A stretch of 64,000 nt of DNA from JACKII01 sp963807085 (GTDB taxonomy: Bacteria > Pseudomonadota > Alphaproteobacteria > Bin95): the NCBI GenBank assembly GCA_963807085.1, contig CAWEBB010000021.1, positions 62,001-126,000 on the forward strand, in the 5' to 3' direction. This document shows, one piece after another, positions 9,737-18,054 of this stretch (positions are counted from its first letter, which is position 1; every line of letters starts with the position of its first letter). The position numbers and the translations under genes are program-made. Under the pieces are notes generated by a model. It ran no database searches. It saw only the letters and a list, made by a program, of their open reading frames with translations, and was not told the origin of the DNA.

Positions 9737-10330
9737 ATGATGAAGCTATACGGCGGCGCCTCGTCGCCCTATGTCCGCAAATGCCGCGTTGCCGCACGGG
9801 AACTGGGCATTGCCGACCGTATCGAAGAACAGCCCATGGCCACCTATGGCGCCGACCCGAACACGCCGCTCGCCGCCATGAATCCCGCGGTCCGGGTGCC
9901 GACGCTGGAATTGGAGAACGGCGAATATCTGTATGATTCCCGCGTTATCCTGCGCTACCTGAACGAAGTGACGGGCGGCACCCTGTTTCCCGCGGGCGAC
10001 TGGGGCATGCAACGCCGAGAGTCCCAGGCAGAGGGTCTGTTGGATGCAGCATTGCTGATCCGCGGCGAGGTCACGCGGCCGGAAGAATTCCGCTATCAGG
10101 TCCAAATCGACACCCAGTCACGCAAGATCGACAACGCGCTTGACGCGCTGGAGAAGGCAGTGGCGGACCTGCAGGGCGTGGACGCCGCCGCCATCGGTGC
10201 CGGCTGTGCGCTCGGCTATCTGGATTTCCGTTTTGCCGACTGGGGCTGGCGCGACAACCGCCCGGGCCTCGCCAACTGGTTCGAGCAATTCAACGCCCGC
10301 CCGTCCATGCAGGCGACCCTACCCGAATGA
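9737..10330 (+). CDS. glutathione S-transferase family protein (second of a tandem pair)
   Basis: 197-residue paralog of the preceding gene with the same landmarks: SSPYVRKCRVAA at the N-terminus, RVPTLELENG around the cis-proline, YLYDSRVILRYLN at the glutathione site, and AIGAGCALGYLDFRF with DWGWRDNRPG in the C-domain. Start is the ATG at 9737 (an adjacent ATG at 9740 is possible), preceded by AAGGGAG. The TTG at 9704 overlaps the previous stop and is less likely. The stop overlaps the thioesterase start (ATGA at 10327). The three genes form an operon. Confidence 0.9.
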   Translation: MMKLYGGASSPYVRKCRVAARELGIADRIEEQPMATYGADPNTPLAAMNPAVRVPTLELENGEYLYDSRVILRYLNEVTGGTLFPAGDWGMQRRESQAEGLLDAALLIRGEVTRPEEFRYQVQIDTQSRKIDNALDALEKAVADLQGVDAAAIGAGCALGYLDFRFADWGWRDNRPGLANWFEQFNARPSMQATLPE

Positions 10331-10764
10331 GCGGCGGCCTGACCCCACAGCAGTTGGCCGAAAAGACAGCCGAGGTGATGGGCCGCCGCGACCGTGCCTC
10401 CCGGTTTCTCGGCATCGAGATGCAGGAGATCGGACCGGCGCACTGTGTCATGTCGTTGACCGTAACCGACAACCTGGTCCAGGGCCTGGATGTCTGCCAC
10501 GGCGGTTACATCTTTTCGCTGGCGGACACGGCCATGGCGTTCGCAAGCAACTCCTTCGATACACCGAACCTGGCGCAGTCCGCGCAGATCACGTTCCTGT
10601 CGCCCGGGATGCCGGGTGACCGGCTGACCGCCACCGCCCGGCGCGTGGCCGAGGCCGGCCGGACCAATATCTGGGATGTGGAAGTGGTAAACCAGAACGG
10701 TAAGCAGATCGCCTTCTTCCGCGGCCAGACGCGGGCGGTCAAAGGGAAAGTGACGGATATGTAG
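10327..10764 (+). CDS. PaaI-type hotdog-fold acyl-CoA thioesterase
   Basis: 145 residues with a single hotdog domain. The CHGGYIFSLADTAMAFA helix contains the HGG motif (His58-Gly60) and Asp67, which line the PaaI active site. PaaI releases aromatic acids such as phenylacetate derivatives from stalled CoA esters. It is translationally coupled to the GST gene by a four-base overlap and followed two bases later by a secreted protein gene. With a CoA-transferase divergent from the cluster, a role in xenobiotic or aromatic acyl-CoA turnover is an inference. Confidence 0.87.
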   Translation: MSGGLTPQQLAEKTAEVMGRRDRASRFLGIEMQEIGPAHCVMSLTVTDNLVQGLDVCHGGYIFSLADTAMAFASNSFDTPNLAQSAQITFLSPGMPGDRLTATARRVAEAGRTNIWDVEVVNQNGKQIAFFRGQTRAVKGKVTDM

Positions 10765-10766
10765 CC

Positions 10767-11801
10767 ATGCGGGTATCGCTGACAGTTGCGCTGCTTTGGC
10801 TGGCACTCACCATCCCTCCCGCCTTTGTCCGGGCCGAGCCGGTGCATCTGCGCGGCAGCTTCGTCGTAATCGACCGGCCCGAGGGCTTCGTCGAAAGCCC
10901 CACCGTCCCCGGCCTGATCTGGGAAAAGGCCAAGGCTTCGGTGCTGACGACCGAACTGCCCGCCTCATCGTTCGACGCGCTCCGTCAAGCCATCCTGGAC
11001 GGGCGTGGCAAGCTCGGCACGCAACAAGATGGCGAGGAAATCGAACTCTCCAGCGCCGATCAGGCCGAAATCGATGGCTATCCCGCCGTTATAGGCGAGG
11101 GACGCCAGCGGGTCGGCGTAGGCACGATGGAGAAGTGGATCGTGCTGATCGGCACGCCGGAGGCGGCGCTGCTCATTACCGCGCAAATGCCATCGCTCTT
11201 TGCGGCACCGGAGCGGCGGGCGCAGATTGAGAAGGTGATGGACAGCATCCGCGTGGCGGCCGAGCGCAGCAATCCGCTGGACGCGCTGCCGTTTGAGTTT
11301 CAGGAGACCGAGCGCTTCCGGCTGACCCAGGTCTTGTCGGCCTATGCCGTGATCCTGACGGACTCCCACCTGGTTTCCGAGCCCGAGCAGCGCGGCCTGT
11401 TCGTCATCGGCACCGGCGCCAAGGCCGATTGCTCCCTATGGGCGCAGTCGGGGAAACAGGCCTTCGCCGAATCCCTGGTGCGCAGGCTGAAGAGCGTGCA
11501 GGCGCTGGAAGCGCTCGAGACTACGCCCGCACAGTTCGATGGGAATGAGGGCTACCGGACAGAGACCCATGGGCAGGTGAACGGCCAGCGCGCCCTGATC
11601 ATGCAGACCGTCCGGTTTGATGGCTGCCGCTTTGCCCGCACCATCGGCATCGGGCCCGCCAGGCTCGAAGAACTCTATCGCCAGGAGTTTGCCACGCTCG
11701 CGCGGGGCATGGTCTGGAAACCGGCCGAAACCGAGCGATCGGCCAAACCGGAAAAGCCGGCCGCTAAAGCTGGCAACGCCTCACCGACAACCACGCAATG
11801 A
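10767..11801 (+). CDS. secreted protein of unknown function
   Basis: 344 residues starting with a Sec signal peptide: MRVSLTVALLWLALTIPPAF, with cleavage likely after FVRA. The rest is soluble, mixed alpha/beta, with two similar halves around LIGTPEAALLITAQMPS and QRGLFVIGTGAKADCSLWA, and two cysteines. The tail after residue 320 is Lys/Ala/Pro-rich and probably disordered. I do not recognise the family. It sits two bases after the thioesterase stop, so it is probably co-transcribed with it. Confidence 0.8.
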   Translation: MRVSLTVALLWLALTIPPAFVRAEPVHLRGSFVVIDRPEGFVESPTVPGLIWEKAKASVLTTELPASSFDALRQAILDGRGKLGTQQDGEEIELSSADQAEIDGYPAVIGEGRQRVGVGTMEKWIVLIGTPEAALLITAQMPSLFAAPERRAQIEKVMDSIRVAAERSNPLDALPFEFQETERFRLTQVLSAYAVILTDSHLVSEPEQRGLFVIGTGAKADCSLWAQSGKQAFAESLVRRLKSVQALEALETTPAQFDGNEGYRTETHGQVNGQRALIMQTVRFDGCRFARTIGIGPARLEELYRQEFATLARGMVWKPAETERSAKPEKPAAKAGNASPTTTQ

Positions 11802-11819
11802 AAACAAGAGGAAAACCCC

Positions 11820-12773
11820 ATGCAGTTCGGTATCAGCGCCCCCTTCCGCGGTCCGCTCGCGACACCCGAGGACATCCGCGCCATAGCCGAAGCCGCAGAG
11901 CGGCTGGGCTTCGACTATATGACCGTCTCGGACCATATCCTCTGCCCGCGCTCCATTGAGGCCAAATACCCGTACAGCGACTCGGGCGAGTTCCCGTGGA
12001 CCAAGGGCGGCGGCGGCGATTGCATGGAGCAGTTTACGCTCATGGCCTGGCTTTGCGCCGCCACCACCAAACTGCGCCTGCTGACCTCGATCGTCGTGAT
12101 CCCGCACCGCAACCCGCTGTTCATGGCCAAGTCCATCGCCACCATGGATGTGCTGTCGGGCGGCCGGGTGTCCATCGGCTGCGGCACTGGATGGATGCGC
12201 GAGGAGTTCGAAGCGCTGGGCATCCCGCCTTTTGAAAAGCGCGGCCAGGTCACCAACGAGTATATGGCGGCCATGAAGGTGCTCTGGACCGAGGAAAACC
12301 CCGCTTACCAGGGCGAATTCGTGAAGTTCCGCGACGTCATCTTCGAGCCAAAACCGGTGCAGAAGCCGCACCCGCCGCTCTGGATCGGCGGCGAGAGCGG
12401 CCCGGCCCTGCGGCGGGTCGCAGCACTGGGCGATGTCTGGTACCCGTTCGCCAGCAATCCGAAGTTCCGCATGGCCTCGGCCGATGCCTACCGCGAGCGC
12501 GCCCAGCGGGTGAAACAGGCCGTCGCCGAGGCGGGCCGCGACCCCGCCGCCGTCGGCCTCGCCTACAACAGCCCCTATCATTCGGAGGCGGCCCAGGAGC
12601 TGGACGGCCAGCGCATCGCCATGACCGGCACGGCCGAGCAACGCGCCGCCGACGCTCGCGCCTTTGCCGAAGCCGGCTGCGAGGTGATGATGGTGAACCT
12701 GACGGCCGACAGCCGCCAGCAGATGCTGGAGCGCATGGAGGCCTTCGCCGCAAGCGTCATGCCCCATGTATGA
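11820..12773 (+). CDS. LLM-class flavin/F420-dependent oxidoreductase (Rv2161c-like type)
   Basis: 317-residue bacterial-luciferase-like TIM barrel (PF00296 type). Landmarks are LGFDYMTVSDHILCP, LLTSIVVIPHRNPLFMAK, the cofactor-binding GRVSIGCGTGWMREEF and KPHPPLWIGGES. These match what I remember of the TIGR03619 group of predicted F420- or FMN-dependent enzymes. An AAGAGGA site precedes the ATG. The substrate is unknown. It is the first of four LLM genes within 5.4 kb and is closed by a hairpin 15 bases after its stop. Confidence 0.88.
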   Translation: MQFGISAPFRGPLATPEDIRAIAEAAERLGFDYMTVSDHILCPRSIEAKYPYSDSGEFPWTKGGGGDCMEQFTLMAWLCAATTKLRLLTSIVVIPHRNPLFMAKSIATMDVLSGGRVSIGCGTGWMREEFEALGIPPFEKRGQVTNEYMAAMKVLWTEENPAYQGEFVKFRDVIFEPKPVQKPHPPLWIGGESGPALRRVAALGDVWYPFASNPKFRMASADAYRERAQRVKQAVAEAGRDPAAVGLAYNSPYHSEAAQELDGQRIAMTGTAEQRAADARAFAEAGCEVMMVNLTADSRQQMLERMEAFAASVMPHV

Positions 12774-12788
12774 GCTCGGAGACTGCGC

Positions 12789-12830
12789 AAGTACTAAGCT
12801 ATATGGCGTATGCTCTACAGCTTAGTACTT
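12789..12830. repeat. perfect 12-bp inverted repeat (hairpin) after the first LLM gene
   Basis: AAGTACTAAGCT at 12789-12800 is repeated inverted as AGCTTAGTACTT at 12819-12830 with an 18-base spacer. It starts 15 bases after the stop of the upstream LLM gene and 140 bases before the next. There is no T-run, so it is either a weak terminator, an mRNA-stabilising hairpin or a dyad operator for the downstream gene. Confidence 0.6.
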
Positions 12831-12970
12831 ACGGCAGAATCGGCCGACACCAGGGCCAGACCCTACTCGACCGTCGCCGCCCTTCCGTTGCCGGGCGAAA
12901 CGGATAGGATGCGCAGCAGCCGGGGCCAACAATGGGCGGATAACTATGCGCCTCAATAGGGAGAACAGCC

Positions 12971-13990
12971 ATGACCATTCAATTCGGCATCATGAACCGC
13001 GGCCAGTACAATTGGGGCGACGACATGCAGGCCCGCTTCGGGGAGTTGATGGAGCAGGCTCGTCACGCCGAAAAGCTTGGCTATGACAGCTTCATGAAGG
13101 GCTCGCACTTCTCCAGCAAGCCGCTGCACGATTTCAACCAAGTCACGTATCTGAGCCGGGTCATGAGCGAATGCCCGAGCCTGCGCCTGATCGCGGGCAT
13201 CGTGCTGATGCCCCTGCACAAGCCGCTGGAGATCGCCGAGCAGTTCGCCAACATCGACCTGATGAGCGGCGGCAAGCTGATCTTCGGCTCCGGCCTCGGC
13301 TACCGGGACGAAGAGTTCAAGGCCTTCGGAATCGAACGGAAAAACATCGTCCGCCATCTGGAAGAGAACATCACCGCCGTCCGCCGCCTCTGGACCGAGG
13401 AGGACGTGAACATGAAAGGGTTGGGATGGGAACTGGTGAATGCCAGTTGCTCGATCAAGCCCATCCAACAGCCGCCGCCCTTCTGGATCGGTGCCAACGC
13501 CGACAAGGCGATCGAGCGCGCGGCGCGCCTGGTGGATGCCTGGTTCGTCTCACCGCACAATCGGATCGACACGACCCAGCGCCAGTTGGAAGTCTACAAG
13601 CGCGCCCTGGATGCCGCCGGTAAGCCCTTCCCGTCGGAATTCCCGATGATGCGGGAATGCTGCATCGCGCCCACCCACGACCAGGCCATGAAGATCGCCA
13701 AGGACTATCTGGTGCACAAATATGCAGCCTATCACAAATGGGGCCAGGACAAGGCGATGCCGGAGGGCGATAACGATCTGGGCATGGATATGGATGAGCT
13801 GATGAAGGACCGCTTCCTGGTCGGCACGCCCGATGAGGTGACGGAGCAGATCATCAAGACCGTGCGCGAGTGCGGCACCAACCATGTTGTCCTGGGCGTG
13901 CAGTTCCCCGACATGCCGCATGATCTTGTTATGGATCAGATGCAACTGCTGGCCGAGGAAGTGTTCCCGAAGGTTAGGGCCACAGTTTAA
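12971..13990 (+). CDS. LLM-class flavin-dependent oxidoreductase
   Basis: 339-residue luciferase-like barrel, divergent from the other three in the cluster. Recognisable parts are LGYDSFMKGSHF, LRLIAGIVLMPLHKPLEIAEQ, GGKLIFGSGLGYRDEEFKAFGI and PPPFWIGANADKAIERAA. The C-terminal VGTPDEVTEQI segment is the usual position where these enzymes check flavin-binding geometry. The start ATG follows GGGAGAA. The nearest relatives I recall are alkanal- or alkanesulfonate-type FMNH2-dependent monooxygenases, but no substrate can be assigned. Confidence 0.86.
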   Translation: MTIQFGIMNRGQYNWGDDMQARFGELMEQARHAEKLGYDSFMKGSHFSSKPLHDFNQVTYLSRVMSECPSLRLIAGIVLMPLHKPLEIAEQFANIDLMSGGKLIFGSGLGYRDEEFKAFGIERKNIVRHLEENITAVRRLWTEEDVNMKGLGWELVNASCSIKPIQQPPPFWIGANADKAIERAARLVDAWFVSPHNRIDTTQRQLEVYKRALDAAGKPFPSEFPMMRECCIAPTHDQAMKIAKDYLVHKYAAYHKWGQDKAMPEGDNDLGMDMDELMKDRFLVGTPDEVTEQIIKTVRECGTNHVVLGVQFPDMPHDLVMDQMQLLAEEVFPKVRATV

Positions 13991-14123
13991 TCCTGCCGCC
14001 GGGAATTCGACCTATTGTCCCCATTCCCGGCCCCATTCAAAGAGGCAATCACACGCCCCTTGCCCCTCGGCCCATCCCATGGGAACTTGCTTATCAACCA
14101 ACGCAAACCTGTGGAGACGCACG

Positions 14124-15164
14124 ATGAAACTAGGGCTGCTGCTGGGCTATTCCGGCGCTTCGATGGATGTCGGCATGGACAAGGTGCTGGAGGCGGAGCG
14201 GCTGGGCTTCGACTCGATCTGGACGTCTGAGGCCTGGGGCTCGGACGCGATCACGCCCGCGGCCTGGGTGCTGGCGCAGACCAGCAAGATCAAGGTCGGC
14301 ACCGCCATTTGCCAAATGCAGTCGCGCACTCCGGCGCTCGCCGCCATGACCGCCATGACGCTGAACGCCATGAGCGGCAACCGCTTCATCCTCGGCATCG
14401 GGCCGTCCGGTCCGCAAGTGATCGAGGGCTGGCACGGCGTTCCCTACGGCAAGCCCTTAATGCGCACCCGCGAATATATCGAGATCATCCGCAAAATCCT
14501 GAAACGCGAAGGCCCGCTGGAATATCATGGCGAGCACTATCAGATCCCCTACCGTGGCGAAGGCTCGACCGGACTCGCCAAGCCGCTGAAGTCGATCCTG
14601 CACGCCGATCCGGCCATGAAAATCTACTCGGCCAGCTTCTCACCCAAGGGAGTGGAGAACGCGGCGGAAGTGGCAGATGGCATCTTTCCGATCTTCATGT
14701 CGCCGGAAAAGTTCAACCTGTTCGAAGGGCCGTTGAACAAAGGCTTTGCCAAGACGGAGGGGCGATCGCTGGACAATTTCGACATTTTGCCCTTTGTCGA
14801 GTGCGAAATGGGCGACGACCTGGACGCCTGCCGCCGGCCGATCAAGGAGCACATGGCCTTCTACATCGGCGGCATGGGCGCCCGGAACAAGAACTTCTAC
14901 AACGACTACTGCAAGATGCTGGGCTACGAGGACGCGGCGGTCGAGATCCAGGACAAGTTCCTCGGCCGCGACCGGGAAGGTGCGACGGCGGCGGTGCCGG
15001 ATGCGCTGGTGGACGAGGTGGCGCTGGTCGGGCCGAAGGAGCGGATCAAGGATCGCTTGGCCGACTGGAAGGCCGCCGCCAAGGAACGCAAGGTCGACAG
15101 CATGCTGCTGCGCGGCACCACCAGCGTCGAGGCTATGCGCGTGATTGCGGAAGACGTACTTTAG
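14124..15164 (+). CDS. Rv3520c-like LLM-class F420-dependent oxidoreductase
   Basis: 346 residues starting MKLGLLLGYSGASM, with TSEAWGSDAITPAAW, GNRFILGIGPSGPQVIEGWHG, YIEIIRKILKREGPLEYHG and YIGGMGARNKNFYND. This layout closely follows Mycobacterium Rv3520c-type enzymes (TIGR03559 from memory). The ATG at 14124 was chosen because the upstream extension to 13884 overlaps the previous gene and reads as noise. It is about 50 % similar to the fourth LLM gene at 16170, so the two are paralogs flanking the dehalogenase-like hydrolase. Cofactor F420 is an inference from the family. Confidence 0.88.
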   Translation: MKLGLLLGYSGASMDVGMDKVLEAERLGFDSIWTSEAWGSDAITPAAWVLAQTSKIKVGTAICQMQSRTPALAAMTAMTLNAMSGNRFILGIGPSGPQVIEGWHGVPYGKPLMRTREYIEIIRKILKREGPLEYHGEHYQIPYRGEGSTGLAKPLKSILHADPAMKIYSASFSPKGVENAAEVADGIFPIFMSPEKFNLFEGPLNKGFAKTEGRSLDNFDILPFVECEMGDDLDACRRPIKEHMAFYIGGMGARNKNFYNDYCKMLGYEDAAVEIQDKFLGRDREGATAAVPDALVDEVALVGPKERIKDRLADWKAAAKERKVDSMLLRGTTSVEAMRVIAEDVL

Positions 15165-15175
15165 GATGCTACGGT

Positions 15176-15212
15176 CCTTCCCGGACCGTCAAAATGCGGC
15201 GGTCCGGGAAGG
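15176..15212 (+). terminator. perfect 13-bp stem-loop after the third LLM gene
   Basis: CCTTCCCGGACCG at 15176-15188 pairs perfectly with CGGTCCGGGAAGG at 15200-15212 across an 11-base loop, starting 12 bases after the stop codon. The stem is strong and GC-rich, but no T-run follows, so termination may be partial. The related stretch GGACGGTCCGCGG follows at about 15220. Confidence 0.6.
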
Positions 15213-15261
15213 CATTGGTGGACGGTCCGCGGCCCTTAAAAATGGTGGACGGCATTGACTC

Positions 15262-16137
15262 ATGCTTCCCGACTTTAACGCCCACCACATCGCCATCGGC
15301 GAGAGCGAGCTTTACGTCCGCACCGGCGGCTCCGGCCCGCCACTGCTATTGCTGCACGGCTACCCGCAGACTGGCGCAATGTGGCACGCCGTGGCGCCCA
15401 CGCTGGCCGAGCATTTCTCGCTGGTGATCCCGGACCTGCCCGGCTACGGCCGCAGCAAAGGCCCGCCGTGCGACGAGGCGTTCGATGCCTACTCCAAACG
15501 CACGACCGCCCATACCATGGCGGGCCTGATGCACGATCTAGGGCATGAGAGCTTTCTTCTCGCCGGGCATGATCGCGGCGCGCGGGTCGCATTCCGTCTG
15601 ACGCTCGACCACCCCGAGAAGGTTGAGAAATACGCTGCCCTGGATATCATCCCGACCCTGGACCAATGGGAGCGCATGAACGCCGACCGGGCACTGAGCG
15701 GTTATCACTGGCAATTCCTGGCGGTGCCGGCGCCGCTGCCGGAAAAGCTGATCGGCAGCGACCCAGACTTCTACCTGGAGCATCTGCTGCGCCGCTGGGC
15801 CGGCAACTTCGATGCGCTGACCGAAGGCTCGCTCGCCGACTATCGTCGGGCTTTCCGCAATCCTGAGGTGATCCACGCCACCTGTAACGACTATCGCGCT
15901 GGCGCCAGCATCGATCGCCAGCACGACCAGGCGAGCCGCGACGCGGGCGAGAAGATCCAATGCCCCGTGCATGTGATCTGGGGCCGCGGCTATCTCTCCA
16001 ACCGCGCGGGCTCCCCGCTGCCGGTCTGGCAGCAATGGGCGGACCAGGTGGGCGAGACCGGCCTGGACTGCGGCCATTTCGTGGCCGAGGAGTTGCCCGA
16101 CGACTGCGCCCGCGCCATGCTCGCCTTCTTCGAATAA
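15262..16137 (+). CDS. haloacid (fluoroacetate-type) dehalogenase-like alpha/beta hydrolase
   Basis: 291-residue alpha/beta hydrolase whose nucleophile is an aspartate: AGHDRGARVA gives Asp104, Arg105 and Arg108. Asp128 (LDIIPT), His149-Trp150 (GYHWQFLA), Tyr211 (NDYRAG) and His272 (DCGHFVAEE) follow. These line up with the Asp-Arg-Arg-Asp, His-Trp-Tyr halide pocket and catalytic His of the Rhodopseudomonas fluoroacetate dehalogenase (Asp110, Arg111, Arg114, Asp134, His155, Trp156, Tyr219, His280 from memory) at a constant offset of 6 to 8. Epoxide hydrolases share the Asp but not the His-Trp-Tyr halide pocket. It lies between two paralogous LLM oxidoreductases. Substrate range is inferred. 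Confidence 0.85.
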   Translation: MLPDFNAHHIAIGESELYVRTGGSGPPLLLLHGYPQTGAMWHAVAPTLAEHFSLVIPDLPGYGRSKGPPCDEAFDAYSKRTTAHTMAGLMHDLGHESFLLAGHDRGARVAFRLTLDHPEKVEKYAALDIIPTLDQWERMNADRALSGYHWQFLAVPAPLPEKLIGSDPDFYLEHLLRRWAGNFDALTEGSLADYRRAFRNPEVIHATCNDYRAGASIDRQHDQASRDAGEKIQCPVHVIWGRGYLSNRAGSPLPVWQQWADQVGETGLDCGHFVAEELPDDCARAMLAFFE

Positions 16138-16169
16138 GCGACCACTAATAGAACCCAAGGAACGCCCCC

Positions 16170-17225
16170 ATGAAACTCGGTCTCTCCCTCGGCTATTCCG
16201 GCGCGCACATGGACCTGCCGGTCGAGCGCGTGCAGCTTGCCGAACGCCTCGGCTATGACAGTGTCTGGACGGCGGAGGCCTATGGCTCCGACGCCGTCAC
16301 GCCGCTCGCCTATCTGGCGGCCAAGACCGAGCGCATCCGCCTTGGCACCGGCATCATGCAACTGGCCGCCCGCACGCCCGCCAACGCCGCCATGTGCGCT
16401 GGCACTGTCGATGCAATGGCCGGCGGCAACCGCTTCATCATGGGGCTCGGGGTCAGCGGGCCCCAGATCGTCGAGGGCTGGTACGGTCAGCCCTGGGGCC
16501 GCCCCTATTGGCGGATCAAGGACTATGTCGAGATCTGCCGCAAGATCTGGGCGCGCGAGGAGCCGGTCACTCATGACGGCCGCGAAATCAGCCTGCCCTA
16601 TACCGGCGCAGGCGCTATGGGCATCGGCAAGCCCCTGCGCTCAATCCTGCACATGAACCCGAACATTCCGATCTTCATCGGCTCGGGCAAGGAGGCTTCG
16701 GTGCGCCTGACAGGCGAGGTGGCGGACGGCTGGCTGCCTTTGGGCTTCGTGCCGGGCTCGCTGGACGAATACAAGCCCTGGCTGGAACAGGGGTTCGAAC
16801 GGGCGCGCAAGAAAGGCAAGGACAAAGGTTGGCACAATTTCGAGGTGCACGCGGGCGTCTTCGTCGATGTGGATTCGGACGTTAAAGCCGCAATCGACCG
16901 CCTGAAACCGCGGGAAGCGCTTTACGTCGGCGGCATGGGCGCGCGCGAGAAGAACTTCCACAACGATATGATGCATCGCCGCGGGTTTGGCGATGCCGCC
17001 AACCGCATCCAGGAACTGTACCTGGCTGGCCGCAAGGAAGAGGCGGCAGAGGCCGTGCCCGACGAATGGGTCGACCTGAAGTCACTGATGGGCCCGCCCG
17101 CCCGCATCAAGGAACGTTACAAGCCCTGGGAAGACTGCGGCGCCACCTCGCTCACCGTGCGCTCCGCACAGGAGGAAGCGGTTCACGTGATGGCGGAGGC
17201 GGCTCGGCTGAACCAGCCCCGGTAG
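16170..17225 (+). CDS. Rv3520c-like LLM-class F420-dependent oxidoreductase
   Basis: 351 residues, starting MKLGLSLGYSGAHM. It shares the whole layout of the gene at 14124: TAEAYGSDAVTPLAY, GNRFIMGLGVSGPQIVEGWYG, YVEICRKIWAREEPVTHDG and YVGGMGAREKNFHND. A ribosome site (AAGG) precedes the ATG, 32 bases after the hydrolase stop, so the two are probably co-transcribed. The paralog pair presumably arose by duplication. The family is predicted to use F420 or FMN. No substrate is known. Confidence 0.89.
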   Translation: MKLGLSLGYSGAHMDLPVERVQLAERLGYDSVWTAEAYGSDAVTPLAYLAAKTERIRLGTGIMQLAARTPANAAMCAGTVDAMAGGNRFIMGLGVSGPQIVEGWYGQPWGRPYWRIKDYVEICRKIWAREEPVTHDGREISLPYTGAGAMGIGKPLRSILHMNPNIPIFIGSGKEASVRLTGEVADGWLPLGFVPGSLDEYKPWLEQGFERARKKGKDKGWHNFEVHAGVFVDVDSDVKAAIDRLKPREALYVGGMGAREKNFHNDMMHRRGFGDAANRIQELYLAGRKEEAAEAVPDEWVDLKSLMGPPARIKERYKPWEDCGATSLTVRSAQEEAVHVMAEAARLNQPR

Positions 17226-18054
17226 AACGCATTCCCGCGAGTGGTTCTATGCCAAAAGATGGCACCCGTCCGTTGGCTGAATCGAACCATTAAGTTATTG
17301 GTACAGGCGCCCGATCCCTATTCTGTCGGAGCGGGATCAGTTAGCTGGAGAATGGGAGCGCCGGCCCCCGCACCGGCTGCCGCCGCGGCCACGACGCGCT
17401 TCTGAACTCGCCGAACGGCGGCCCATCGACCATGATTCTCCGCCCCCGCGAATCGGGCGGAGGCGGGCGCGAACCTCACCACCGTTATCGCGAACAGGAT
17501 ATGGCGCTACGAAATAATTTGGAGCCAACCCGGCTGAACCGACCCGCGCGCCGGCCGATGCACCGGCTGCCGCGAGTGTCCATCCCTGTGTTTCGCCAGG
17601 GTGCCAGACCTCCATGCCGTCAGCCGGCGCAAACGGCTGCACAAGCGACCTATCCGATTGCTTTAACTGAAAAACTTTCCCGAAGATGCTGCACTGTGTT
17701 CCGGGCCGGCCCACCAACGCGGGTCGGCACTTATTGCCGCGCAAGAAAATATCCTGTTACCGCTTTGCGTTAACTTAATACCAACGACTATTTGGTTAAC
17801 TCATTTCGACGGATTTTTGGCGAATTTCGGGAAACTCAGGCGAAGAAGGCGCGCAAGCCTGGCTCGACCACCCGCCGATTCACGGGTATTCTTTGATCCA
17901 GACACCGCCCGGACACGTACTCGTTGGTGGAAAATCAGTGGCCTGTCCCTATCTAAGAATTAAGCAATCGGGGAATGGGGCATTGGTGAACCGGGGGAAG
18001 TCTTAACAGCTTTGCAACAGGAGAGTGCGGAAAATCCGCGATCCGGAGGGACAC
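17226..18054. other. 830-base intergenic region upstream of prkA
   Basis: No convincing gene. The open frames here are arginine/proline-rich and without recognisable motifs. From about 17760 the sequence becomes AT-richer and contains two GTTAAC sites (around 17770 and 17793) flanking CCAACGACTATTTGG, an imperfect dyad. This could be the control region of the stress operon that follows. I looked for a sigma-54 site (GG-N10-GC with TGGCAC/TTGC context) and found none with correct spacing. Confidence 0.5.

Noticed and set aside
17690..17760. sigma-54 promoter for prkA (CGGCACTTATTGC)
   Set aside because: GG and GC are 8 bases apart, not the required 10.
17337..17773. two opposing open frames in the gap before prkA
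   Set aside because: Both are Arg/Pro/Gly-rich with no motifs or ribosome sites, in a region with no codon bias.
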